Positions 30,411 through 40,754 of a stretch of DNA of 64,000 nucleotides are shown piece by piece. The translations under genes and the position numbers were made by a program. The notes beneath the pieces are model-generated. The model was given only the letters and a program-made list of their open reading frames with translations. It was not told the origin of the DNA and ran no database searches. The stretch is from contig NC_090616.1 of NCBI RefSeq assembly GCF_004359215.1, positions 504,434 through 568,433 of the forward strand. Reading direction: 5' to 3'. The stretch comes from Bremia lactucae (lineage: Eukaryota; Oomycota; Peronosporomycetes; Peronosporales; Peronosporaceae). The stretch's first letter is position 1. Each line of letters begins with the position of its first letter.

Positions 30411-32966
30411 ATGGACAAAGACCTTCGCGACGCGTACGCAACGCTGAGACTGGTACGTGCGGACTTGGTAAGAACTCGACGCGAAAAGCAAGCACTGGAG
30501 ACATTACTATCAGCTCCACAGCCACTAAATCCACCTCTACATATTGAAAAGACTTGTAAAAGTCGTGAGACGCTCCAGATGCAGCACGAGGACTTCGAAG
30601 CACAATTATGGCGTCAGGCCACATTTTTTGAAAATCGACTGGCGAATTTGGAATTGCAAATATTGCAATATAGTTGCCCGAAGAAAGAACTTTTGCCTGA
30701 AATCGATGACAATCAATGCGATGAAGAAATTGTTAGACTCGAGAATTTGGCGCTGCTAAACAAGCTTCACAGCCTCACAGCCACCGTGGAGCAGCAGATG
30801 GAGACCATACAAGCTCAGCAGGCGGCATTCGCTCTGCAGAAGGACGAGCTCGAGACGACGCTGGAGGTGACGCTAAACCAGCTGCAGTTGGAAAAAGCTC
30901 GAGTAGCAGACGCGCTTCTAGAACAGCAGGCAGCGAATGAAAATTACGACTTTTTAAAGACTCAAATTGAAATTCTTCAGTCGGAGAAGGAGACAATTGC
31001 GCAGGAGAAAGAGAAAATTGATGCTGAGCTGGCGGCTCATGTACATACTAATACTTTATTGAAGCAGAAGCTTCAAGAAAAGGATGAAGAGCGGCGAAAA
31101 TGGGAGATTGAGCACAAAGAGCGCGTAGAGCACCTTCAGTTCGAGCATCAAGAAGTAATTCAGTCGTTGAGCTTAAAATTGCAGCAAGAGAATGAAAAGC
31201 GTCAGCAAGAAAGCATGAATTTGCAGCGAAAGTGTGTGCTGCTTGAATTGGTACTGAGTCGTGAAAGAGAAGAAAAAAGTCAAGCCCAAGAGGAGCATAA
31301 CGGTAAATTAGAAACGAAGGTATGCGAGCTGACGAAGTGGAAAGAATCTCACGCTTCTCAGGCTTGTGAGGCAAAGCATCGGGAATTCCAAGTCGCACAA
31401 ATGCAAGCAGAACGCGAACCAAAAGTGAAGGAGCTTGAAAGTGCTTTAGAAGAAAAGCAACATCAGCTTGATGAGTTGGAAAACAAAATTGTATACGCTC
31501 AGTCGCACCTTGCCAAGGTTACAACTCAGCTGGCGGAAGATGCTACAAAGTATGAGAATGAGCTTGCCAAAGCGAGGAAGAAGGTTCGTAATCACGAGGT
31601 GGAACATGAGCGATACACAAATTCTTTGCATCATCTGGAAACAAAATTACAACAAGTTACAAAACAGCTCGTGAATACAGAGGCCGAATTGCTATCGAAA
31701 TCGAATGATTTTGCACTCCAGGGAGCACGATTTTCCGATGCTGAAGACCACTATGAGAAATCGGTGCAAGCGTTTACCTTAGAAATCGGGGTTCTACAGC
31801 ATGAAGTCAGCGAAGCAAGGAAAGCATTGAAATATATGGATGAAGAGCGTCTTAAGTTCCAGTTATTGCTGGAACAGAAGACTCAAGATCATGCGAATTC
31901 TGTTCAGCAATGCGAGTCGCTGGAGACGCAATTTTTAGCAAGTGAAGATGTTTATAAGCTGACAAAAATGGATGCTTTTTCAAACCCGCCTGAGGCTTTC
32001 TATAGTCTTAGCGAGTCTGCAATTCATGCGTCATCTTCTTACAAATCTTGGGCACATTGGCGTTCAAAAATCGACGAGATGCACGATTTCTTCCCACAAT
32101 TTCAGAAATTGATTGCAGCGGTACATGGTACGCTAGAATTGTGTGGAAGCCACGTCAATGAATTACATGTGCTGTGTGATCGACTTGAAGGCAAAGAAAC
32201 CTGCGATATTCCAATTTTAACGTTGCTGAGGAAAATTCTTCAATTTGCAGTCACGTGGAAAACTCGCATTGAACACGAAAAAGCTTTTGTGACTTTTGAT
32301 GCCGTCCAAACGCTTCGTAGACGTTTAGTAGATGCACTTGCTCAATGGGTCGAGTGCGACGCTGATAATGGCGTTCAGATTGAAACTAATTCGATTCCCG
32401 TGCCCACTTTTACCATTACGTCCCGTGAGACTGCACTTATCTTGCAGAATTGGACTAGTGACCGAACTATGCAGCTTCGAGTAAGACGATGGCTTGCACG
32501 AATGGAAGCGTACCCAGGTGTACCCCCTCTTAGAGGAGCTTCTCCCAATCATGCCCTGGAGCTACCGTCGGAAGGATGCACTCTTGACTTGGAAGAAATG
32601 ACACTTGAAGTGAAAGACGCATTTCTTTTACTGCTAATTCCAATATTAAAGCAGAATCGAGCACTACATGTGCGTGTGTTCACTCGCTTTATTGCAGACT
32701 ACGAGACTGCAATTATAAAGTGTAACGACCGTGCTAATGACGATTTTGATAATACGAAGAAACAGTGGGCGATGCGAATACATGTTCAAAGTGCTGTTAA
32801 GAAACAAACGACCCACCCTGTTCTACAGAAATTGAATTTCCACGGTCCACCGAGTCCTTTAGCGCCTACGTCTCCAGCATCATCCGTTTCCTCGTCGTCG
32901 AGTTCCGCACGATCAAGACGTCAAATTATTCAAGAGCGTTTACAGTATTTACATAACAATGGGTAA
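30411..32966 (+). CDS. Long coiled-coil protein, function unknown
   Basis: 851 aa from ATG 30411 (an in-frame TTG lies at 30384). Residues about 10-520 are almost continuous heptad coiled coil rich in Glu/Gln/Lys (for example LEKARVADALLEQQ, KELESALEEKQHQL). The last 330 residues form a separate, Trp- and Leu-containing helical domain (YKSWAHWRSKIDEMHDFFPQF; later VRRWLARMEAYPGV), followed by a Ser-rich linker and a basic helix (RSRRQIIQERLQYL). No TM. The layout suggests a centrosomal, flagellar or tethering protein, but I see no diagnostic motif. Divergent from STRAP with 350 bp between. Confidence 0.82.
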   Translation: MDKDLRDAYATLRLVRADLVRTRREKQALETLLSAPQPLNPPLHIEKTCKSRETLQMQHEDFEAQLWRQATFFENRLANLELQILQYSCPKKELLPEIDDNQCDEEIVRLENLALLNKLHSLTATVEQQMETIQAQQAAFALQKDELETTLEVTLNQLQLEKARVADALLEQQAANENYDFLKTQIEILQSEKETIAQEKEKIDAELAAHVHTNTLLKQKLQEKDEERRKWEIEHKERVEHLQFEHQEVIQSLSLKLQQENEKRQQESMNLQRKCVLLELVLSREREEKSQAQEEHNGKLETKVCELTKWKESHASQACEAKHREFQVAQMQAEREPKVKELESALEEKQHQLDELENKIVYAQSHLAKVTTQLAEDATKYENELAKARKKVRNHEVEHERYTNSLHHLETKLQQVTKQLVNTEAELLSKSNDFALQGARFSDAEDHYEKSVQAFTLEIGVLQHEVSEARKALKYMDEERLKFQLLLEQKTQDHANSVQQCESLETQFLASEDVYKLTKMDAFSNPPEAFYSLSESAIHASSSYKSWAHWRSKIDEMHDFFPQFQKLIAAVHGTLELCGSHVNELHVLCDRLEGKETCDIPILTLLRKILQFAVTWKTRIEHEKAFVTFDAVQTLRRRLVDALAQWVECDADNGVQIETNSIPVPTFTITSRETALILQNWTSDRTMQLRVRRWLARMEAYPGVPPLRGASPNHALELPSEGCTLDLEEMTLEVKDAFLLLLIPILKQNRALHVRVFTRFIADYETAIIKCNDRANDDFDNTKKQWAMRIHVQSAVKKQTTHPVLQKLNFHGPPSPLAPTSPASSVSSSSSSARSRRQIIQERLQYLHNNG

Positions 32967-33035
32967 CACGAAAGTGAAAAAGAATCCTATTTAATTACGC
33001 GTCGTTTCGAGTACTAAGACTTTCTCTGTAGATCT

Positions 33036-33982
33036 TTATTCGGCTTTCTTCTTGGCTTCGGCAAACATAAAGTCATAGTCTTGGATTTGAATTCTCAAGG
33101 CATCACGTTCTTCCGTCAGCTTGACAATCTTTTCGCGTTGGCGCTTGATCTCTTCCTCGTGGGCCTTGGCTGCTTCCAGCTGCTTGTCCGACTCGCTCTT
33201 CTCATCCATGAGTTTCATAAATGCTGAGCTCTGTCCTTCTGCTTGCTTCGTCACAGCAGCAATTTGACTTTCCGTCTTCTGCAGCTTTTCACTTGATGCC
33301 TTGACTTTGGCTTCAAGATCCGCATTCTCCTGCACCAATCTGGCCAAAGCGTCCACTTTCTTCTTCTTGTCCACACCCTCTTCATCGCCAAGAAGCTGGT
33401 GAAGCTTGTCCGTCTGTATCTTGAACGTCTCGTTCTCGGCCAAAAGCGACTTGTAGCCAGCTGCAGCCCCCTCGGCTTGCTTTGTCATCGCTTCAAGACT
33501 CTTTTCCAGGCGAAGGTTGGTCACTAACGCGATGTACACAAGACGTAGCAACAAGAACAAAAAGAGGCAAAATCCTGTAATATACATGTCTCGCTGGGCT
33601 GTAAGCAAGCGAATCCGCATGCCATCACTTAGGACTTCTTCCGACGAGTGGTGTCTGTATAGTGTCGAAACGTCCGCTGTCATTATAGCATAGCAAGGCA
33701 AACAGTTATTAAAGAAACAAGGTTCTCTACCACTATAATTGAAAAAGCTTGTCTTGCTATCATAATAAAGGCATCATACAAGTACATACAAAGGAAATGG
33801 ATCGAAATTAGCGCGAGGATCACAGTGGCGACCATATTAGCTGTAGAGTCCTTGCCGCCCAGGTGCTTCGAGAGAAAGGAAACGACAGCGTGCGATACCC
33901 GCTGGCCGAATGGAAGACTTAGCACGACACAAATGATGGCCTCGGTGACCATCATCCAGAACATGAAAGTGTTGAGCAGCAT
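33036..33982 (-). CDS. BAP29/BAP31-type ER membrane protein (two exons)
   Basis: Join of 33982-33790 and 33676-33036, about 277 aa. The intron is 113 bp with donor GTATGT and acceptor ATGACAG; splicing makes a Ser codon at the junction. N-terminus: three hydrophobic helices (NTFMFWMMVTEAIICVVLSL; MVATVILALISIHFL; MYITGFCLFLFLLLRLVYIAL) with the RAQRDMYITGF-like segment (TAQRDMYITGF) typical of the family, then a long cytosolic coiled coil ending AEAKKKAE. BAP31 proteins escort membrane proteins out of the ER; a KKxx-like retrieval end (KKKAE) fits. The start at 33982 was chosen because upstream frame sequence runs toward the neighbouring AP-3 gene. Confidence 0.88.
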
Positions 33983-34130
33983 TTTCGCGCAAGATTTCGA
34001 AGGTAGGCTCTTGTTCTGTCCTAGGTAATTATTGCGATTAATAGGAAGAAAGTTTAAACTAAAACGTTGTAATGAGCGAAAAGTGTGTGACACATCAAAA
34101 GAGACGAGGATCGGTGACGTATTGCTTGCT

Positions 34131-37100
34131 TTAGGAAGAGACACTTGTAGACAAGGCTTGCGTAATGGCTGTGCTAAGTCTTTGAGCAAGCACCGAGTCA
34201 CGCATAACAACTAAAAGCTGCCCCTTGCCGCTTTGAAGCTGCACTTCCACGGCCATCAAGACAATTTCTGCATTATCGTTCCCACTGCGGAATCGACCTG
34301 CAAACTTGCACTTGCCCATCACCCCATTCATATAATTAATTTCATAGACTTGCGCCATGTTGCACTCTTTTTGGACCGCTTGCACAGCCGCATTCATTTC
34401 TACCGGAGCTGGTAATGTGATTTCACACGTGTGGAGACATGTCGAGTCGGTTTGGGAGATACGACGCTCAAAGTCGTCCAGACTGAGCTGTTGAGGCAGC
34501 AGGAGCTCCCCGATAAGAGGGCAGAGGTCCACACGAAACTTTTCAGTACTCGTAATAACCTCTAGCGGAACAGTATCAAGTCGACCGTGAAAATCCACTT
34601 GAAGTTGAGCTATCGAGGTTGAACCACCAGGAAACAACACAGGCAATTCCGGAAATGAAACAACCTGATTTAAATTAATTGTTCCAATGATATGAACACG
34701 GGCAATTGGCTCTTTTGAATGATTTGCGAGCCACAACTGAATCGCATTCATTTCAGGAGAATGACTCGATGGCTGGCGGAGAAAGGCGTACTGTATGTCC
34801 AATCCATTACCAGCGAGCGACGTCAACAGCTCGTAACGTCGCGGTGACATCGTTGAAGAAGATACGCATAGGCCCATTAGATCATCCAAGAGGTTTGTAG
34901 TCGAAGCCATTGGCGTAGCCGCTTGCGAATCAGCTGGAGCGACGCCTTGCGAGTTTAATACATGAAGTGGATCGAAAGCATGCACTGACTTGGTCGCTTT
35001 CGACTGCGAGTGCTTTAACGCTTTGCGCCCTTTTTCACGTCGATGGATCTGTGCATCATTCTCAGACGATGCATCAGACTCACTTTCTTTCGAAGATGCT
35101 TCTGATTCGCTTTCCTCGGAAGACGACACATTCTTCTCTGATTCAGCATTTGACGAATGCAAATCAGACTTAGACTCGCTTGCTTCACTGCTGCCACTTT
35201 CAGAACTAGCATCTGAGTCGGACTCCGATCCGGACTCAGACGACTTCGAGCTACTTGAGCTCTCGTCACTATAAAAGCCTTTGGAATTTTTCTCTTTCGT
35301 CTTCTTGCGTGCAGCTTTGGACCCAGAACGGACAGAGCTGCTTCGGTTCGTGTTAACAACAAACGAAGATTCTTCACGCAGCGAACGATCTGGCTTAGTC
35401 GAACGCCATTCCGGCAACGGAAGATATCCAGGGACACTGTGGTGTACCACATTCGATAGCGAGCCGAGCATAAAGCGCGTCTTGGCATCGTCATCATATC
35501 CAATCAAAGGCGCTAATTTCTTGCTAGCAAATAGTTTGTGTGGATTAACGAGGTTGGCGTCTCCCGAAAGCGCAGCTCGTATCAAGCGAGCACGGTCACG
35601 AACGTCGTAGTCAATGTCAAATTTACACAGCTCAATCACATACTGAAGGAGCAGCTGAATGGTGCGTGCCTGTGGCTCTCGAAGACCAAGTTTTACGGAC
35701 AGATTTAAAAGCTGAAGACGCACTTGAGTCGCTTCATTGGAAAAGTCCTTTACAAGCATCCGAAGTGATTCGGCAGCACAAGTCGTGCCGTTACCATTGT
35801 CGTTAAACTCACCAAGCATCCACAGAATCGAAGCGCGAGCAGAAGGGCTCGAGATTCGGCCGCTGACCATCATGGCAGCCAATGAGCGCACAATCAGCAA
35901 TCGATCCATCTCAATCGTCTGTCGGTGCAGCAATTGGCGGATCACCACAACACTTTCAGCCACGACCTGGTCATTAGACGACCGCACGAGTCGCATCAGA
36001 CCATTCAAGCTACGCTCCGCTACAGATGGCATCGTATCCGCTACACGGCCTAAAGCTTGGACCGTTGTTGTGACAAAGGACTTGTCAACATGCTGCACAT
36101 AAGCTTGAAATTCGCGCAAAATGATGCTAACATTCTCGCGTGTGACTAATGACGTCAGGATTTCAAGCTTTAGCTTTCGCGCGTACGCTGGATCGGTCGC
36201 ACGCACGAAAAACTCAGGCAAGAATGGACAAAACATGTCGGGACGGGACGTAGCCATGGACGAGATGACAGTTAAGACTACGTACTGAATTTCGCGCTGA
36301 TTGCGCATGATTCGTACAAGCGACTTGCCAATGAGAGTAGACGTTGCCAAGCTGTGCGTTCCACAGTAGTAATGCAGGGTTGCCACAGCGAGCACCACGG
36401 CGCTATTTCTCGATTTTAGCAGTGGAATCGATGACCGCAACACGAGTCGATGGTCCTCTTCCAACTCGTCTCCAATGCTATTGGCAAAAGAATTACTAAA
36501 TACCGAGCCAACGGACGGCAGCGCATCTCTTTTCCCGAGCATAAAGGGCGCTTGTTTATTTCGCCGTGGCTTGCTTTCGTCCTCGGATCCAGAACCTTCA
36601 TCGGCATAAAATCCCTTTTTACTCTTTTTAGATGACTCGACCTCCTTCTTCTCGTATACTGGAGCTTGAAATTGTTGACGACAATATCGCAACAATACAT
36701 GGAGCATCACGGTCTGTCCCCACTCGTCCACATCGGCCAAGAGATGGCACAACTTTCGAAACGGACGATGGAGGAGGTCAAGTCGATCCGGACAGACCTC
36801 ATTTAGAGCTTGCACAGCACTTCCTAGCACCATTGTACTAGGATCATTGAGTAGCTCTCCAATAATTTCCGCCAATACGTCCTTTTGCTCCGGATCCAAG
36901 ACAAATACTTTACTTATCGCATTCGTCGCACACTTTCTCACATACGCCGAGCTGTCTGCAGCACACTTGCGAATAGCAATAAGCTGAATTTGCACAATGT
37001 CTCGCACCCGTATACTGGTCATGACTCGTAACGCCAACGCTCGGATCAGTTGATTTGGGTCTGCGAGGTCCTTTTGGAAGCTATTGATACTGAGGAGTGC

Positions 37101-37394
37101 CAGCTCGCGGCACTGGGCATTAGCGTCTGCATAGTGAACTAAATACATGTACACCAGTTTCTTCACTTCGACGCTCGCTACAATTACATTCTTGACCACA
37201 TCAGCAAAGAATGGAGACACGTCTTCCCCCTTGGAAATACTCGCGAGCAGAGCTTTCATTGCCTCGAGCTTCTCACTGTGACCTGCGACGCCCAATTTGT
37301 TGTCGAGCAGCTTTCGAATACGGTCCAAATTCATGCTTTCCTCAAAAAAGTGTGCGTCGCCGGCGATACTCTTCATTCCCATCGCCATCGCCAT
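34131..37394 (-). CDS. AP3B: AP-3 complex subunit beta
   Basis: 1087 aa, full family length, one exon. The adaptin N-terminal HEAT solenoid (about 20-600) starts with DNKLGVAGHSEKLEAMKALLASISKG and continues with VKKLVYMYLVHYADAN and LALLSINSFQKDLADPNQLIRALALRVM. A long acidic, Ser-rich hinge follows (about 690-800, runs such as SSSSSKSSESGSESDSD), as in AP3B1, then the ear-like C-terminal domain. AP-3 sorts cargo from endosomes/TGN to lysosome-like or vacuolar compartments. An extra basic/acidic KKGFYADEGSGSEDE insert near 260 and a matching KGFYSDESSS near 705 look like a duplicated phospho-motif. Divergent from the next gene, 120 bp between starts. Confidence 0.95.
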   Translation of the reverse strand: MAMAMGMKSIAGDAHFFEESMNLDRIRKLLDNKLGVAGHSEKLEAMKALLASISKGEDVSPFFADVVKNVIVASVEVKKLVYMYLVHYADANAQCRELALLSINSFQKDLADPNQLIRALALRVMTSIRVRDIVQIQLIAIRKCAADSSAYVRKCATNAISKVFVLDPEQKDVLAEIIGELLNDPSTMVLGSAVQALNEVCPDRLDLLHRPFRKLCHLLADVDEWGQTVMLHVLLRYCRQQFQAPVYEKKEVESSKKSKKGFYADEGSGSEDESKPRRNKQAPFMLGKRDALPSVGSVFSNSFANSIGDELEEDHRLVLRSSIPLLKSRNSAVVLAVATLHYYCGTHSLATSTLIGKSLVRIMRNQREIQYVVLTVISSMATSRPDMFCPFLPEFFVRATDPAYARKLKLEILTSLVTRENVSIILREFQAYVQHVDKSFVTTTVQALGRVADTMPSVAERSLNGLMRLVRSSNDQVVAESVVVIRQLLHRQTIEMDRLLIVRSLAAMMVSGRISSPSARASILWMLGEFNDNGNGTTCAAESLRMLVKDFSNEATQVRLQLLNLSVKLGLREPQARTIQLLLQYVIELCKFDIDYDVRDRARLIRAALSGDANLVNPHKLFASKKLAPLIGYDDDAKTRFMLGSLSNVVHHSVPGYLPLPEWRSTKPDRSLREESSFVVNTNRSSSVRSGSKAARKKTKEKNSKGFYSDESSSSSKSSESGSESDSDASSESGSSEASESKSDLHSSNAESEKNVSSSEESESEASSKESESDASSENDAQIHRREKGRKALKHSQSKATKSVHAFDPLHVLNSQGVAPADSQAATPMASTTNLLDDLMGLCVSSSTMSPRRYELLTSLAGNGLDIQYAFLRQPSSHSPEMNAIQLWLANHSKEPIARVHIIGTINLNQVVSFPELPVLFPGGSTSIAQLQVDFHGRLDTVPLEVITSTEKFRVDLCPLIGELLLPQQLSLDDFERRISQTDSTCLHTCEITLPAPVEMNAAVQAVQKECNMAQVYEINYMNGVMGKCKFAGRFRSGNDNAEIVLMAVEVQLQSGKGQLLVVMRDSVLAQRLSTAITQALSTSVSS

Positions 37395-37514
37395 GATTGG
37401 GGGGAAAGAGTTTAATATATTTTTGTTTTATTAGATCCATAAATATGTGACTTGTGATTTAGGTGATTTGATATTGGTTGGCAGTCATTGGCATAAAATT
37501 AATATTTACGACAA
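37395..37514. promoter_or_regulatory. Short bidirectional promoter region
   Basis: Only 120 bp separate the start codons of AP-3 beta (minus) and the Nopp140-like gene (plus), so both core promoters must lie in or near this AT-rich stretch. No clear Inr or FPR match on either strand. Confidence 0.5.
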
Positions 37515-38657
37515 ATGGTGGTGGCTAGCGATGTCTTCCCGCTCATGCATGCGCTTCTTATTGGCGTCGGGTTTAAGAGGTCGGCAAATGCGTTGGCTAA
37601 GGAAGCCAAGCTACAACCGAAAGCATTTGAAAGTGAGCATGATCTGCTGGACGTTTACCAGTTTTACTTGACGCACAACGTGAATACCATCCAGACGGCT
37701 AAAGGGCAGGCTGAAAAACTAAAAGATGCAGCTAAAAAGTCAAAAAAGAAAATGGCAGAAAGAAGTAGTAGTAGTGATCGCGTCAAATCAATAAAGGAGG
37801 AGAAGACAATTGCCAAGAAGGGAAAAGTAGTAGCAAAACAAGCCGAGAAGAAAGTCAAGTCTGCTTTGCCGGAATCAAAATCTAAGTCAGAAACAAAAAC
37901 ATTAGCTGCAAAAACGGATTCTAAGAAAAAGAAAAAAACTTCTCATCCGGTTAATAAAATAGCTGTTGTCAAGAAGGCGAGTTCGGATGATTCATCAAGC
38001 TCGGACGACTCATCAGACTCGTCGGACTCGTCAGATGACGAAGAAAAGATTAAAACTAAGAAAGCTGCATCTATCAATAAAAATTCGACTCAGAGAAAAG
38101 AAAGCGACTCGTCCAGTTCTGATGATTCGGACTCTTCGGATGATCAGAAGAAGAAGCCCACGTCCATCAAGCGTAAGGCTGAGGCTCATAGTACTCCAAT
38201 CAATAGTAAAAAGTTCAAAGAGAATGCAGAATCAACTTCCGAGGACACTTCATCCTCGGACAGTGACTCATCGGACTCTTCTGACTCCAGCTCAGACTCT
38301 TCAGATGATGAAGAGGCTCAAAAGAAAGAGGCTGCACGCCGTGAATTGGCTACCAAAGCTGCTTTAGAGTGGCAGCCAAAGAAGATTGAACAGGTCGGGT
38401 CCAAAGAGAAAATGACAGGCACTCCATTTCAGCGTGTGGACGGCGAATTTTGGTCGCAAAAGATTGTCGACGACACCCTTCGAGACAACAGCTACGAAGG
38501 CACGTTTGGCGTGGATGGTGTTGGTGTAAAAGCCAACAACAAACTTTTAAAGACGCGGGGAAAAGACTTTACCAAGGGCAAGAATAAACTTAAGCGCTCG
38601 ACATACATGTGTGGGGCTATCAGCATGGCTTCGAATTCGTTTAAATTCGAAGACTAA
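37515..38657 (+). CDS. Nopp140/SRP40-like nucleolar phosphoprotein
   Basis: 380 aa. An N-terminal LisH-like helix pair (VFPLMHALLIGVGFKRSANALAKEA) is followed by Lys-rich stretches that alternate with acidic Ser runs (SSDDSSSSDDSSDSSDSSDDEE, three blocks), typical CK2-target repeats of Nopp140. The last 80 residues match the SRP40 C-terminal domain: TPFQRVDGEFW, NSYEGTFGVDGVG, and a closing KTRGKDFTKGKNKLKR. Nopp140 chaperones box C/D and H/ACA snoRNPs in nucleolus and Cajal bodies. Shorter than animal Nopp140, closer to yeast Srp40. Confidence 0.9.
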   Translation: MVVASDVFPLMHALLIGVGFKRSANALAKEAKLQPKAFESEHDLLDVYQFYLTHNVNTIQTAKGQAEKLKDAAKKSKKKMAERSSSSDRVKSIKEEKTIAKKGKVVAKQAEKKVKSALPESKSKSETKTLAAKTDSKKKKKTSHPVNKIAVVKKASSDDSSSSDDSSDSSDSSDDEEKIKTKKAASINKNSTQRKESDSSSSDDSDSSDDQKKKPTSIKRKAEAHSTPINSKKFKENAESTSEDTSSSDSDSSDSSDSSSDSSDDEEAQKKEAARRELATKAALEWQPKKIEQVGSKEKMTGTPFQRVDGEFWSQKIVDDTLRDNSYEGTFGVDGVGVKANNKLLKTRGKDFTKGKNKLKRSTYMCGAISMASNSFKFED

Positions 38658-38703
38658 ACTGCACGACTTTACGAAATAGAACATATTTTTGTCAAAACAT
38701 TAT

Positions 38704-39778
38704 TTACATTTTATTTAATGCCTGAAGTTCTTTAAGACCTCGTATACAAGGCTGCCAAGTATCCATCGAGGGCATGGAAGCGCTTAAATTTGAAATTAAA
38801 TGCAGCGTCATTGGGTTTTGTTCAAAAGCACGTTGGCTAGAAGATACAATTTCATTTTTTTCAGGGTTTTTCGCTTTATCGGCAGTGCCGAACATCGAAG
38901 CCGACAATTGTTTTGTTCGCAGCTTATACGCAAGCTTTTTCGCTTGTAGTAATTTCAATTCTTGCAGTAGAGTCGCATGCACCGACTGTGTGGTTTCAGT
39001 ACTCGTTGAAAGCTTAATAGCATGGTCAATATCGTTTTGTGCTAGCTCAAACTCATCCTTTAAACGGTACGCCTGGGCTCGTCGGTATAGCGTCTTCACG
39101 CTTTCCTGGTCAATCTCCAGCGCTTGAGTCGCATGGCGTATGGCATCATCCAAATGCATTGTCTTGAGTCGACAGGCTGTAAAATTTAGTAGCATCTTAA
39201 GCTTTAATGCATCAGCTTGTGCCTCTTCGGCATCGGTATCGGGAAACATATACTCAAAATACACGAGTGCCTTGTTGTAGTGGTATGCTGCTCTCTGGTA
39301 CTGACCATGCTGAAAAAAGAGATTTCCAAGCACCCGGAATTCGCCACATGCGCTTAGTTTCTCGTAGGTCGTCATATCCATCACCTTTTTTTCCTGCGAA
39401 TCACAGTTGCAAGAATGAGATAAAAACTCTTGCGAACCATCCTACGTGGACATGATATCGTACAGCCGAATGGTCGTGATTGCAGCTCATTTGAGTCTTG
39501 GTGGCTCGCACACTGCGCTCTCTAGCTTCTAGTTCTTGCCTTGCGAGCTCTTCGGGATCCTCCCACGCATCCCATCTCTTGTAGGTACGAGTCCAATCGT
39601 AGCTCTTCTCTTGCAGCTCTTTGTTGTGCTTATTGTTTTCTGATTTTGCTACGTTTGCATGCTCCACAATCTCTTTCGTCGGTACCCAGCTTTGCCGGGC
39701 TTTGGCGGCATGACGCTCTTCTTTTCCTCCTATTTGCTCTAACATGTGAGACATATATGAAGTCAAACTATAGGACAT
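38704..39778 (-). CDS. TPR protein (two exons), start codon next to a transposon end
   Basis: Join of 39778-39464 and 39393-38704, about 334 aa. The 70-bp intron (GTACGA...CGCAG) is phase 0, joining NHDHSA to EKKVMDM. N-terminal half: a charged helix region with YDWTRTYKRWDAWEDPEEL and a CNHDHSA motif. C-terminal half: three TPR-like repeats (FRVLGNLFFQHGQYQRAAYHYNKALVYFE; LNFTACRLKTMHLDDAIRHATQAL; LYRRAQAYRLKDEFELAQNDI) typical of HSP90/HSP70 co-chaperones. I do not name the exact orthologue. The ATG at 39778 lies only 8 bp from the TIR of a mobile element; later in-frame Met codons (9, 12) are possible starts. Confidence 0.8.
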
Positions 39779-39785
39779 TTTTTTT

Positions 39786-39849
39786 GGGTGCGACTATTGC
39801 CACAGACTTTTTGACTATTGCCACAGACGTTTTGACTATTGCCACAGAC
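39786..39849 (+). repeat. Left TIR with subterminal tandem repeats
   Basis: Three copies of TATTGCCACAGAC spaced by TTTTTGAC or GTTTTGAC. The outermost copy belongs to the perfect 22-bp TIR. Confidence 0.8.
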
Positions 39850-39939
39850 AAAACACCTCTGATTAACTAAATCGTTTCTTGTTATCCCTAAATAATACCC
39901 TACTCATTTTGATATTCCTCCCTGAAATTTCAACGAGTC

Positions 39940-40285
39940 TGAAACGGGCTAAAGTTGCCCTAATGTTACACAGTCCGTTAGTACACTTTGTGTACTAAAA
40001 GAGGATGGTCAATTACTTAAATAAAGTAATTAGACCCACCACTTGGGTGTGTTTCACATTGTGACCCACCCTTGTGTATGTGATGCACATGCATGCATTC
40101 ACATTATAGGAAGGATGACGCCTAGCGTCCGTGATGACGGCTAGCGTCATCCGTTACGCGAGGCATCTAGAAAGACACACTCGCAATACATATTAGTGTT
40201 ATCTACAGAGATGACATTTTATGATTCGTAAAAAATAGGTATTTATATCTAATACGATTAAATATAATCAGTCTGAAAACTACTT
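39940..40285 (+). repeat. Family A 5' LTR, truncated
   Basis: Starts TGAAACGGGC and matches the 3' LTR until CAGTCTGAAAACTACTT, then breaks directly into gag sequence. The last 200 bp of the LTR, the primer-binding site and the leader are missing. Confidence 0.8.
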
Positions 40286-40545
40286 AGGTGGCAGGGCACT
40301 TGGCGCAGGGACTTGGTGAACAAGCCCTGACCAGGCTCTTGGAAATCCTCCTGAGCAACATGCTGCAGCAATTTGAGGCATTCGTGCTTAGATAGCGGAG
40401 ATCCGCATCCGAGGCACGGAGCCATGCTGCGGCGGGGTCCGTCACTCAGACTCAGGATGAGCTGAGGCGTGAGCAGGCTCGGAGCGAGGCTCCCAACAGG
40501 ACTGTTGAGATGCTCTCTACCCCGACTCAAACATCGCCGGTCTGG
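40286..40545 (+). pseudogene. gag N-terminal fragment, family A
   Basis: Sense reading gives a Gln/Glu-rich gag segment (LLSNMLQQFEAFVL, then ELRREQARSEA-type sequence) that matches the minus-strand gag at 61500-61740. It contains stops and ends abruptly where the gag C-terminal part appears inverted. Confidence 0.6.
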
Positions 40546-40754
40546 GTCTTAGAGCCGCAAGTTTTACAAAATTTTGTGATGCACCCGAATCCACTAGGAG
40601 GGTCATCACCTGGTCATAACCTCGTACTTGAGCGCTTTAGACCAGCAGGGTTGAGGTCCGAAATTACGAAACCTCAGGGATAATGCAACCCATTTGTTTG
40701 CCAACTCTGAACTTAGGGGTGCTTCAGAGTCCGCGTCAGTAGGGCATCCCGTCC

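Noticed and set aside
35015..35503. Minus-strand 162-codon basic frame inside the AP-3 beta hinge
   Set aside because: Alternate frame of the Ser/Asp-rich hinge (AGC/GAT repeats read as Arg/Lys). Not independent.
39786..39849. Simple minisatellite upstream of the TPR gene
   Set aside because: The exact inverse with the same internal repeats at 46530-46577 makes TIR ends the better explanation.
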